From Eubacteriales bacterium (GTDB lineage Bacteria; Bacillota; Clostridia; Lachnospirales; Lachnospiraceae): a stretch of DNA of 64,000 nt. A program made the translations under genes and the position numbers. The stretch is from NCBI GenBank assembly GCA_030537195.1, contig JAUNOK010000006.1, positions 1-64,000 of the forward strand, in the 5' to 3' direction. Numbering within the stretch: position 1 is the first letter of the stretch; each line of letters begins with the position of its first letter. Of the stretch, positions 40,664 to 48,113 are shown piece by piece. The notes under the pieces were generated by a model. The model saw only the letters and a list, made by a program, of their open reading frames with translations, did no database searches and was not told the DNA's origin.

Positions 40664-40713
40664 AATACTCTAATATTTAATTGCACTAAAAAGCACATTG
40701 ATGCGAATACTCA

Positions 40714-41025
40714 TTATTTGCCTTTTAAAAAATCATATACATATCCCAATGTATCATGTGCTATCATAAATTCAACCAAATCATAGTTTTCATCATCCAG
40801 CAAACGCATATAATCATCAAATTCCGCTTCATTTTTTAACTCATCTGCTATCTTCCTTGATATTTCCTTTTCGACTTCATCATAAGAAAATGGCCACTCA
40901 TTCGTTATTTTTTCTAATATCTTATTAGCTTCATCATATTTCTCTGATGCAGCTAATAAAACATATTTCCCATAATCGGTATTCATCCATAAATCATCTA
41001 TTTTCTTTTTTTGTTCTTTATCCAT
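40714..41025 (-). CDS. 103-aa acidic protein next to the ART-fused head protein
   Basis: A small, acidic, helical protein (MDKEQKKKIDDLWMNTDYGKYVLL... DFLKGK) eight bases after the minor head-ART gene. No family recognised. Its place suggests a partner or immunity protein for the ADP-ribosyltransferase domain, but this is inference only. Confidence 0.6.
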   Translation of the reverse strand: MDKEQKKKIDDLWMNTDYGKYVLLAASEKYDEANKILEKITNEWPFSYDEVEKEISRKIADELKNEAEFDDYMRLLDDENYDLVEFMIAHDTLGYVYDFLKGK

Positions 41026-41033
41026 AATACCTC

Positions 41034-42611
41034 CTACTCTTCAATAATACATTCAAGAATAATTTTTCTATTTGATGTTCTATCATTTTCAATTTTTGAA
41101 CCAACTATTTTTAACTTTGTATTTCTCCCAAAAATAATTTCACTCTCTTTATTATTTGTAGTTACATAACAATTTGTTCCTTTAGGTACTTTAATATCTA
41201 ACCTTATACCTTTTTCCTGCATTACGTTTTCAGTTACAACACCGCTTGTACTTAAAAACCCTTTTTCAATATACATGTGCCCATCTTTTATATTGTTTGG
41301 TATATCAGCAATTGAATTCCAATATTGTTCCTTATCCGTCTTTAAACCACATGAAGGAACTTTAACACCTGCAATTGCTTCAAGCGCATCATCATTAACA
41401 AATCTTGTTACTATTATATCATCATTTAATGTATGTGTATTAATTATTCCTTGCAAAGTGTCCGCAATTTCTTGATAATTATCAGGAAGTATCTCACCAT
41501 TTCTTAACATTGCATTCATTTTTCTTGCATTACTTGAATTAATATATCCACTTAAATGACTTCTTCCATAAACAATGCTTCTTTCTTCTTTGCTTATGCT
41601 ATGCTTCATTTCTTTGAATTCTTCCACTGTTAATTCTTTGAAATGCCTTGAATCAACATTCTCTTCTAATATCTCCAAATACTTAGCCTTATATTCCTCA
41701 AAATCCTTTGATTTATCCAAGCCAAAGTATTCAGCCCTTTCCTTCAGGGTATCAAGTTCTTTATCATTTAAAGCCCATCTTGCCCTTTGTAGCAAAGCAC
41801 AACGGCAATTACATACATTGGCAGCAGAACCACCAATACCAGGCGCTTTCATCTTTTCACCGCCAACAATGAAATATTCGTCAAGCTCCTTGATTTGCCC
41901 GTCTGCCTGTGCATGTGCAGGTCTTGTGTTACCGTCTAGGGCTGCACACCACTGCTTCAACACATCAGCTCCCTTTTTCTTGGCAGCTTCCTGTGCATCC
42001 ATTGCGGATTGGTTCTGAATCCTATGCCCTTCTGTCCTTGCAATCCTGATAGAATTATTCTTTGCCTTATTGAATCCAAACATGTCAATAGTGCTGTTCA
42101 TTCCTAAGCTTATCTTCTCGCCTATCTCATTCCAAGATGATCCGTTTGATACACCTCTTGACACTTCTGCCCTTATACTTGTCTTAAGCTTCTTTACATC
42201 TTCACCTAATCTGTCATAAAGACTCTTAGAAATCTTACTGTCTATCTGCAATGCCTTTAAAACCGCATTCTGGTCTATTGGAACAATTAAAGGAATACCC
42301 TGTCCTGCAATATCATATATAGCACCAACATAGCCGTTCTGATAACACCTTGTAAGGTAATCGGAAATAGTTGCATATTCTCCTGATTGAAGCTGCGCAA
42401 GTGCTGTTTCAAGTTGCGCCTTAATTGCGTTCTGATACTGCTGCTGGTATATAATAGCCTGTATATTCTCCATATCCGTTCTAGTGGATAATTGGGATAT
42501 ATTTACACTGCAATCCTTTATTGCCTGCTTAAACACCTGCTGAAGCTCTTTAAGTACCTGCTTCTCATTATTAAGTTGTGCTTGTAAGATTTCCTTCTGT
42601 CTGCCGTTCAT
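41034..42611 (-). CDS. Minor head protein fused to an ADP-ribosyltransferase domain
   Basis: A 525-aa protein. Residues ~1-290 are an SPP1 gp7/Mu F-like head morphogenesis domain (ARTEGHRIQNQSAMDAQEAAKKKGADVLKQW, then the metal-type CNCRCALLQ). Residues ~335-525 look like an ART exoenzyme domain of the R-S-E class: Arg in IIVTRFVND, the FLSTS motif, and ESEIIF with the ExE pair. Minor head proteins of this family travel in the virion, so the toxin could enter the cell with the DNA. It overlaps the portal gene by 41 bases. Confidence 0.88.
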   Translation of the reverse strand: MNGRQKEILQAQLNNEKQVLKELQQVFKQAIKDCSVNISQLSTRTDMENIQAIIYQQQYQNAIKAQLETALAQLQSGEYATISDYLTRCYQNGYVGAIYDIAGQGIPLIVPIDQNAVLKALQIDSKISKSLYDRLGEDVKKLKTSIRAEVSRGVSNGSSWNEIGEKISLGMNSTIDMFGFNKAKNNSIRIARTEGHRIQNQSAMDAQEAAKKKGADVLKQWCAALDGNTRPAHAQADGQIKELDEYFIVGGEKMKAPGIGGSAANVCNCRCALLQRARWALNDKELDTLKERAEYFGLDKSKDFEEYKAKYLEILEENVDSRHFKELTVEEFKEMKHSISKEERSIVYGRSHLSGYINSSNARKMNAMLRNGEILPDNYQEIADTLQGIINTHTLNDDIIVTRFVNDDALEAIAGVKVPSCGLKTDKEQYWNSIADIPNNIKDGHMYIEKGFLSTSGVVTENVMQEKGIRLDIKVPKGTNCYVTTNNKESEIIFGRNTKLKIVGSKIENDRTSNRKIILECIIEE

Positions 42612-44061
42612 CTACTACAACCCCACTTAATACTTTCTGTGCTGTCATTGTTTCCTGTTCCTCATTCTTAGGAAGCTTATCCTTTATATCTTCATAAGAT
42701 ATATCCAACTGCTCACAAATCAACTGAAGTACTGTTTCATCATCCAATATCTGTGCAAGAGTCATTATCACATTGATTTCTGTCTGCCTTGTCTGTGCTT
42801 CTGTTAATGCTATCTGTGCATTTTCCTGTGCATTTGACATAACTTCAGGCTCAAAGCTGAAATATACATCCTTCATCTGATAATCAGTCTTATTAATATC
42901 ATTGATTTCAGCAAGTACAGGCTTTATCAGCTTTCTTAAAAACTGCTTAAGCCTTACTATCAGCTTGTTTGCTTTTAGGTCCAGCAGAGAATATGCAGCT
43001 TTAATTGCAATATTAGTTGTTGCGCTTGTGTCCTTAAGACCTGCCGTATTAAGACCAAATCCAAATCTGTATATATTTTTCTCATCCAGCTCAAGCTTTA
43101 TCTTTCTTGCTTCATACGGAATATCTACAGTCTTTATCTCAACCCCTGCACCTGTATCTGTGCTTTCCATTCCTATCATTTTCTTGGTTTTAATGTTCTG
43201 CTGTAATTCATCAAGATTATCACCTTCAAAACCTTTAACAACATGGATTGGTGTATCAAAGTCAACCAGGTTGTTTGACAATGAACAACTATGTAAATCA
43301 TAATCATCTATCAGGTCCTTAATTGTCTTAAGGCAGCTAAACTGTTTCTTGTTATTATCAAGCCTGAAAAAAGGAATGAATCCAAAACCGTCATAATAGG
43401 TCTTTTCATCATTCCCTTTCTTGTATAATGTATGTGGCTTAGGATTGATTGGCTCTGATTTATCTATATCAATCTTTCCTTCTCCATCCTGAACATAGAA
43501 ATATGTATTTTCTTTATCCCATACCTGAATTCTTTTTATCTTCTTATACGATTTTTCGATACGGTCAACGTACCAGTAAATCACATAAGCACATCCATCA
43601 TCTGTATCTTTTTCTCTTACCTCAACGACACTAATGCTATCCGCACACATAAACGACAACCTGTCTTCTGCGTTCTTGTATGCATACATGTAATCAAAGC
43701 CCTTCGTCTGACACCCTGTCAGCACTTCTGATAATTCTGCTGTAAAATCTTCGTTCTCGTTGAAGTAGGAATCTAATTCTTTCTGCAACTCTGGAATATC
43801 TGATTTAATAAACCCTTCATCACCTGATAGAATATACTGAGTACATTGGTCTACAAGCTCTGTAAAGAATGGATGGCTTATCTTGATATTGCTTCTTGTT
43901 GTATCTTCAACAAGCTCTCCGTCAGAATTGTAATAGAATAGCCTGTACTGCTTAATATCATGGTCTGCTTCGTAGTAAGCCTGTCCTTTTCTTGCAAACA
44001 GCTTTCTATCAGAAGCGGCATCATCCTGTATAAATTGTCGTATCTCATCAATTGCTAACAT
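42571..44061 (-). CDS. Portal protein (SPP1 gp6-like)
   Basis: A 496-aa portal protein with the family patterns YYEADHDIKQY, SNNLVDFDTPIHVVKGFEG and FGLNTAGLKDTSATTNIAIKAAYSLLDLKAN. It forms the dodecameric DNA channel at one capsid vertex. Between terminase and minor head genes, as usual. Confidence 0.92.
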   Translation of the reverse strand: MLAIDEIRQFIQDDAASDRKLFARKGQAYYEADHDIKQYRLFYYNSDGELVEDTTRSNIKISHPFFTELVDQCTQYILSGDEGFIKSDIPELQKELDSYFNENEDFTAELSEVLTGCQTKGFDYMYAYKNAEDRLSFMCADSISVVEVREKDTDDGCAYVIYWYVDRIEKSYKKIKRIQVWDKENTYFYVQDGEGKIDIDKSEPINPKPHTLYKKGNDEKTYYDGFGFIPFFRLDNNKKQFSCLKTIKDLIDDYDLHSCSLSNNLVDFDTPIHVVKGFEGDNLDELQQNIKTKKMIGMESTDTGAGVEIKTVDIPYEARKIKLELDEKNIYRFGFGLNTAGLKDTSATTNIAIKAAYSLLDLKANKLIVRLKQFLRKLIKPVLAEINDINKTDYQMKDVYFSFEPEVMSNAQENAQIALTEAQTRQTEINVIMTLAQILDDETVLQLICEQLDISYEDIKDKLPKNEEQETMTAQKVLSGVVVDERQTEGNLTSTT

Positions 44062-44087
44062 TTATATTCCCCTTTCATCAGCTTAGC

Positions 44088-45353
44088 TTAAACCAATATT
44101 CTTTTTCTCTTGCGCCATTTTTCAATGCCATATCTTAGTGCAGCCATAGCATCATCCTGAAAAGCAACTGGCTCATCCAGATATTCACCTGTCTTTTCGT
44201 CTTTCTTCCATTTCCATTGCTGCAGCTCCTTTATGGTATTAACACAGGAAGGATGTACTCTTATTATTCGCTTAATAACCTTATCCTTACGAACAACACC
44301 CTTTAACCAGTCTATTTGTGCCTTAACAGAACCATTAGCGCCACCTTTATCAACACCCTTTGCTCTATATCCTGCATTTTTCCACGTTTTAATTCTGTCA
44401 GGCTCTGCAGAATCACACCACATATCCTTGTTTGTCGGAATGCCTGCTTCCTGTGCTAATGGTATAATCTCGGCTGTTTCTTTTTCAAATACATACACTT
44501 CTTTCAGAATGTATATATTATCATCCTTAATGCCAAGAAGAAGAATTGCATTTGCATGATTGAAACCAAAATCCTGTCCGATTGCAATATCATCATAATC
44601 ATTCAAATTCTGTGATATATCCGCAACTTCCCAATTGTGAAGAATAAGACCGCCAATCTCTCCCCAATTTCCCAATCCGTAAATCTGATATCCTTCTGGA
44701 TCTACAAGTTTTCTTCTTTCCATACGCTGCCTGTAGGCATTGTCAATAAATCTGTTTCCAAGATATGTACTGTGATGTGTAAGTACATTAATATCAGGAA
44801 TATCAAAAAAGACCTTCTTTATCCAGTGATTCTTATTCACAGGATTGAAGGTCATTCTTATCTGATAGAATTGCCCTGGTGGAAGCTCACCTCTCAATCT
44901 ATCATCTATTATTTCAAAGTCAGCTTGTGTGATTTCCGTTGCTTCTTCAATCCACACATCTGTCAGTTTACCTTTTTGAAATGTAATTGACTTTAGCTTT
45001 TCACGTTGCTTTTCATCATTTACACCTCTAAAAATTATCTGATTACCATTAGCAAGACATGTAAGCTGTAAAGGGCTTTGCTTAATGCTCCAATATCTGT
45101 TAGCCTTATCACCAAACATGCGGTAAATCGCACCTGTAAGCTCTGCATAAGTACTATCTCTATTGGTTATGTCCGACTTACGAATACATACAAGGTTGCG
45201 CCCCTTATCCTGCATCAGCCTTAATATATAATTCTGCGCTGTGTCAACACTCTTCCCTGAACCTGCGCTGCCTTTCATAACTATGTATCGTTTGTGGCTT
45301 CTATCAACTTCCTTGAAACAAGGATTCATTGGAATATTTATATTCATAAGCAA
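44088..45353 (-). CDS. Terminase large subunit (PBSX type)
   Basis: A 421-aa packaging motor. Walker A reads MKGSAGSGKSVDTA. The Walker B region is DVWIEEATEIT. The nuclease domain has IAIGQDFGFNHANAILLLG and DSAEPDRI. It cuts and pumps phage DNA into the prohead with the small subunit encoded just upstream. Confidence 0.94.
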   Translation of the reverse strand: MLMNINIPMNPCFKEVDRSHKRYIVMKGSAGSGKSVDTAQNYILRLMQDKGRNLVCIRKSDITNRDSTYAELTGAIYRMFGDKANRYWSIKQSPLQLTCLANGNQIIFRGVNDEKQREKLKSITFQKGKLTDVWIEEATEITQADFEIIDDRLRGELPPGQFYQIRMTFNPVNKNHWIKKVFFDIPDINVLTHHSTYLGNRFIDNAYRQRMERRKLVDPEGYQIYGLGNWGEIGGLILHNWEVADISQNLNDYDDIAIGQDFGFNHANAILLLGIKDDNIYILKEVYVFEKETAEIIPLAQEAGIPTNKDMWCDSAEPDRIKTWKNAGYRAKGVDKGGANGSVKAQIDWLKGVVRKDKVIKRIIRVHPSCVNTIKELQQWKWKKDEKTGEYLDEPVAFQDDAMAALRYGIEKWRKRKRILV

Positions 45354-45661
45354 TCCGCTTCTTTAAATGCCTTTTCAAGCTTTGGAAATTGCTTTGCAAT
45401 CCAATCAACAAGCTGTTCATTTCCGCTGTAATCATCAAGCCCTGATTCATAAAAAAAAGCATGAATAATCTCATGCCTTAATACTTCATCAAATCTTATT
45501 TTCTTTATATCTATAGAATCATCATCATTCAACATTGAGCCAGCATTTCTAATACTTATTCGCTTGTCATATTCCTTACACAAACCATCAAGCTCTGTCT
45601 TCTCAAGAGTATCATCAATTTCAATGCTATATTCAGTTCCTAATATATTAACCTTCTTCAT
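45344..45661 (-). CDS. HExxH metallopeptidase-like phage protein
   Basis: A 105-aa protein with RHEIIHAFFYES, a zinc HExxH motif in a short SprT-like context. It sits between the two terminase subunit genes, overlapping both, a position where such small proteins are common in clostridial phages. I chose the ATG at 45661 after GGAGATGGGG. Role unknown. Confidence 0.75.
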   Translation of the reverse strand: MKKVNILGTEYSIEIDDTLEKTELDGLCKEYDKRISIRNAGSMLNDDDSIDIKKIRFDEVLRHEIIHAFFYESGLDDYSGNEQLVDWIAKQFPKLEKAFKEADCL

Positions 45662-46217
45662 TATCCCCATCTCCATAATCAACTGTTATATTCAGTTCCA
45701 TATCGGTGTCAAGTTCAACCTTATCTTTGAACATACCAAGATGCCTGCCAAGAAGCTCTAAGGCTTTTTCCTTACTACAAGGTCTAACCTCTAATCCATC
45801 CCGTCCCTTTTTAATAACTGCTAACGCTCTTTTCTGGTCGTCTGTGAGTTCTTCTGTCAGCACTGGCTCTACTGTTCTATACATAATAGGATTGCCATCT
45901 TCATCAAGTACATCCACAAGTACGCCATTAACCTCTATTTTCATTTTCTTTTCTACAACACGCGCATAATCCGTAGCATTAGAAAAAGCTATCAGCGCCA
46001 ATTCCCTGATTACTCGCTCTTGAGTAATCTCTGTCTTGCGCGATAGTTCTTTTTGTCTTTCTCCTATATACTGTGAAATTGTAGTATTTTGTAGTAATTT
46101 TGATGCATTTGTATTTGCATACTTTTCTGTATACCCCGCTCTAATAGCCGCTTGTGTGGCATTTAGGTCTATAAGGTATTCATCACAGAATTTCCGTTGT
46201 TTGTCTGTTAATCCCAC
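45648..46217 (-). CDS. Terminase small subunit
   Basis: A 189-aa DNA-recognition subunit with the terminase_2 pattern LTDKQRKFCDEYLIDLNATQAAIRAGYTEKYANTNASKLL. A GTG at 46217 preceded by AAGAAAGGAG is the likely start; the frame is open to a TTG at 46244. First gene of the late operon. Confidence 0.92.
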   Translation of the reverse strand: MGLTDKQRKFCDEYLIDLNATQAAIRAGYTEKYANTNASKLLQNTTISQYIGERQKELSRKTEITQERVIRELALIAFSNATDYARVVEKKMKIEVNGVLVDVLDEDGNPIMYRTVEPVLTEELTDDQKRALAVIKKGRDGLEVRPCSKEKALELLGRHLGMFKDKVELDTDMELNITVDYGDGDNEEG

Positions 46218-46242
46218 ATAATCAGCTCCTTTCTTGGCATAC

Positions 46243-46270
46243 AAAAAGGCACCAGCTTTAAGCTAGTGCC
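46243..46270 (-). terminator. Intrinsic terminator just before the late operon
   Basis: On the minus strand GGCACTAGCT pairs with AGCTGGTGCC (one mismatch) and is followed by TTTTT. It ends 26 bases before the terminase start, leaving no room for another promoter, so late expression would need read-through. Confidence 0.7.
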
Positions 46271-46378
46271 TTACCGGGGGTATTTAATATTTAATAATGG
46301 AGAAATCATGCTGTTCATCATGTCCACCTTGGTCATCTTAGATATTACCACAGACAAAACGAACAGAACGAACAAACT

Positions 46379-46837
46379 TTATATTTTTGCTAAAAATCTT
46401 TCTACGGCCATTCTACAGCCATCTGCTGTGTGATGTTTTCCCATCTTTCTTGCTACCTGCACCCAGGATAAGCCTTCTATGTATCTTAATGTTATAAGCC
46501 GCCTCATTCTACTGTTGTCAATTTCATTTATACATTGTTCTATGAGGTTTATCTGCGTATCTATCTTCCCTTTAATGTCTATCTGCTGTTGCTGTCTCAC
46601 TAAAAGAAGTGTTCTCTTCTGTGAATATGCCGGATAAGGGAAGCCTTCTACAACAAAATGCTGCTTACCTCCATTTCCACCGGTAACACTATCCTTTTCC
46701 GTATAGCCTTCAGCTTCCATTTTATCAAGTTCTCTTTGTATTTTATCAATTGCAGCCTGTATTTCCTGTTTTTCCTTAACCAAATCATTGTACTGCTTAA
46801 GAAGGTCTTTTATATTGTTATTTTTCAAGTTGTTCAT
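46379..46837 (-). CDS. Phage late-gene regulator, DUF1492/ArpU-like
   Basis: About 152 aa. There is an N-terminal coiled coil (residues 5-45), and a C-terminal sigma-70 region-4-like helix-turn-helix (MRRLITLRYIEGLSWVQVARKMG). Proteins of this kind stand just before terminase genes and switch on late transcription. Direct repeats (CGAAC words) lie just downstream in the leader. Confidence 0.8.
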   Translation of the reverse strand: MNNLKNNNIKDLLKQYNDLVKEKQEIQAAIDKIQRELDKMEAEGYTEKDSVTGGNGGKQHFVVEGFPYPAYSQKRTLLLVRQQQQIDIKGKIDTQINLIEQCINEIDNSRMRRLITLRYIEGLSWVQVARKMGKHHTADGCRMAVERFLAKI

Positions 46838-47237
46838 CACCTGCTTTCTGTAACATAGTCTTATCTGCTGCCAGTTCTTCAATGTTCAAGATTTCCAGAA
46901 TATAGTACTGTTTATCTGGTTCAGCTCCCCACTCTGGTCTCCCTTTTCCAATCCTTAAACTACATCTTGCTTTTATTGCTTTAGAATTCTTGGAATAACC
47001 ATTACGAAAAATAACCTCCTGAACGCTGTCTTTTCTTATCTGCTTTATTACAGATTCGCCCTGCAATAACTCGTATTCTTCATTATTTGAGAAAACGCTT
47101 ACTGAATGTACTGTTAAAGCCCCGAACAGATTCTGGAATCTTGTTTCGTAATATTCTTTTATATCTCGATACTCTTCTCTCTTTTCTCCAGAAAGAATCA
47201 TGTCGAACCACTTTTTCTTGATTGGCAATGTTAGCAC
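46818..47237 (-). CDS. ASCH-domain protein
   Basis: A 139-aa protein beginning MLTLPIKKKWFDMILSGEKREEYRDIKEYYETRF, a clear ASCH/PUA-like RNA-binding pattern. ASCH proteins are common in phages; role unproved, possibly nucleic acid modification or control. It overlaps its upstream neighbour by one base. Confidence 0.82.
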   Translation of the reverse strand: MLTLPIKKKWFDMILSGEKREEYRDIKEYYETRFQNLFGALTVHSVSVFSNNEEYELLQGESVIKQIRKDSVQEVIFRNGYSKNSKAIKARCSLRIGKGRPEWGAEPDKQYYILEILNIEELAADKTMLQKAGDEQLEK

Positions 47238-47515
47238 TATAAACCACCTGCCTTTACTATCTCAATTGCTCTGTCAAAACATATGTCTACAAGTTTTTGG
47301 AGATTTTTAATAAAGAAATGTGGTAATTTTACTAAGTCGAATGCTGTCTTTTTACCCATTTCTAACTGGTTCACAACATTATCTATATCATAGGCTGTTG
47401 GCGTATTGTTAATCATATTAACGACATCTATTTCAGAAAAACACAATTCACCAGGCTGCCTTAAATGTCCTGGTTCAATATAATCAATTAACTTATCTGC
47501 ATCAATCAGTCTCAT
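47237..47515 (-). CDS. Conserved phage protein (MRLIDADKL type)
   Basis: A 92-aa protein starting MRLIDADKLIDYIEPG after an AGGAGGG site. RLIDADKL-type starts are widespread in clostridial phages without known function. An upstream in-frame start at 47542 lies inside the methyltransferase gene and is less likely. Confidence 0.75.
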   Translation of the reverse strand: MRLIDADKLIDYIEPGHLRQPGELCFSEIDVVNMINNTPTAYDIDNVVNQLEMGKKTAFDLVKLPHFFIKNLQKLVDICFDRAIEIVKAGGL

Positions 47516-48113
47516 GTTCCCTCCTATTAAACATCTCTCCATCGCACCAGAAGTAATCTGATGTTGGCATGTAGTTCTCTATAACTGTCTTATTGTTACA
47601 TGTATATGTTCCATCTGCTGCCACAAGCTCCCTGAACTGCACTTCATATCCTAAATCCTGCAGCTGGCTTACAAATTTATTAAATGTCTTGCCCTGCTTT
47701 GTTTTTATTGGATGATGCCCTCTGTTCAATGGTCCCCATGTCTTGAATTCTTCTACATTCTCCAACATGATTACTCTAGGTCTTACCAGTCCAGCCCACC
47801 GGCACGCTACCCATGCAAGGCCTCTTATATTCTTATCCTTTGGCTTGCCGCCCTTTGCCTTGCTGAAATGTTTACAGTCTGGAGAGAACCAGGCAAGCCC
47901 CACAGGATGCCCATTACATGCCTGCACTGGGTCTACCTGCCATACATCTTCACAATAATGCTTTGTATTCGGATGGTTTGCTTTATGCATTGCAATAGCC
48001 TTAGGATCATGGTTAATTGCTATATCCACACTAAAGCCTGTAGCTTCTTCTATTCCGGTGGAGGCACCGCCCCCACCAGCGAAATTATCAACTATTAATT
48101 CCCCGTTTATCAT
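47502..48113 (-). CDS. Truncated C5-cytosine DNA methyltransferase
   Basis: A 203-aa protein. Motif I VDNFAGGGGASTGIE and the catalytic-loop region WFSPDCKHFSKAKGG (Cys present) and ENVEEF are intact. Full enzymes run to ~400 aa with a target recognition domain and motifs IX-X. Here the sequence after FRELVAADG changes to an unrelated tail (YMPTSDYFWCDGEMFNRRE). It is probably inactive by itself, or a recombinant. The start at 48113 follows GGAGG. Confidence 0.8.
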   Translation of the reverse strand: MINGELIVDNFAGGGGASTGIEEATGFSVDIAINHDPKAIAMHKANHPNTKHYCEDVWQVDPVQACNGHPVGLAWFSPDCKHFSKAKGGKPKDKNIRGLAWVACRWAGLVRPRVIMLENVEEFKTWGPLNRGHHPIKTKQGKTFNKFVSQLQDLGYEVQFRELVAADGTYTCNNKTVIENYMPTSDYFWCDGEMFNRREHETD

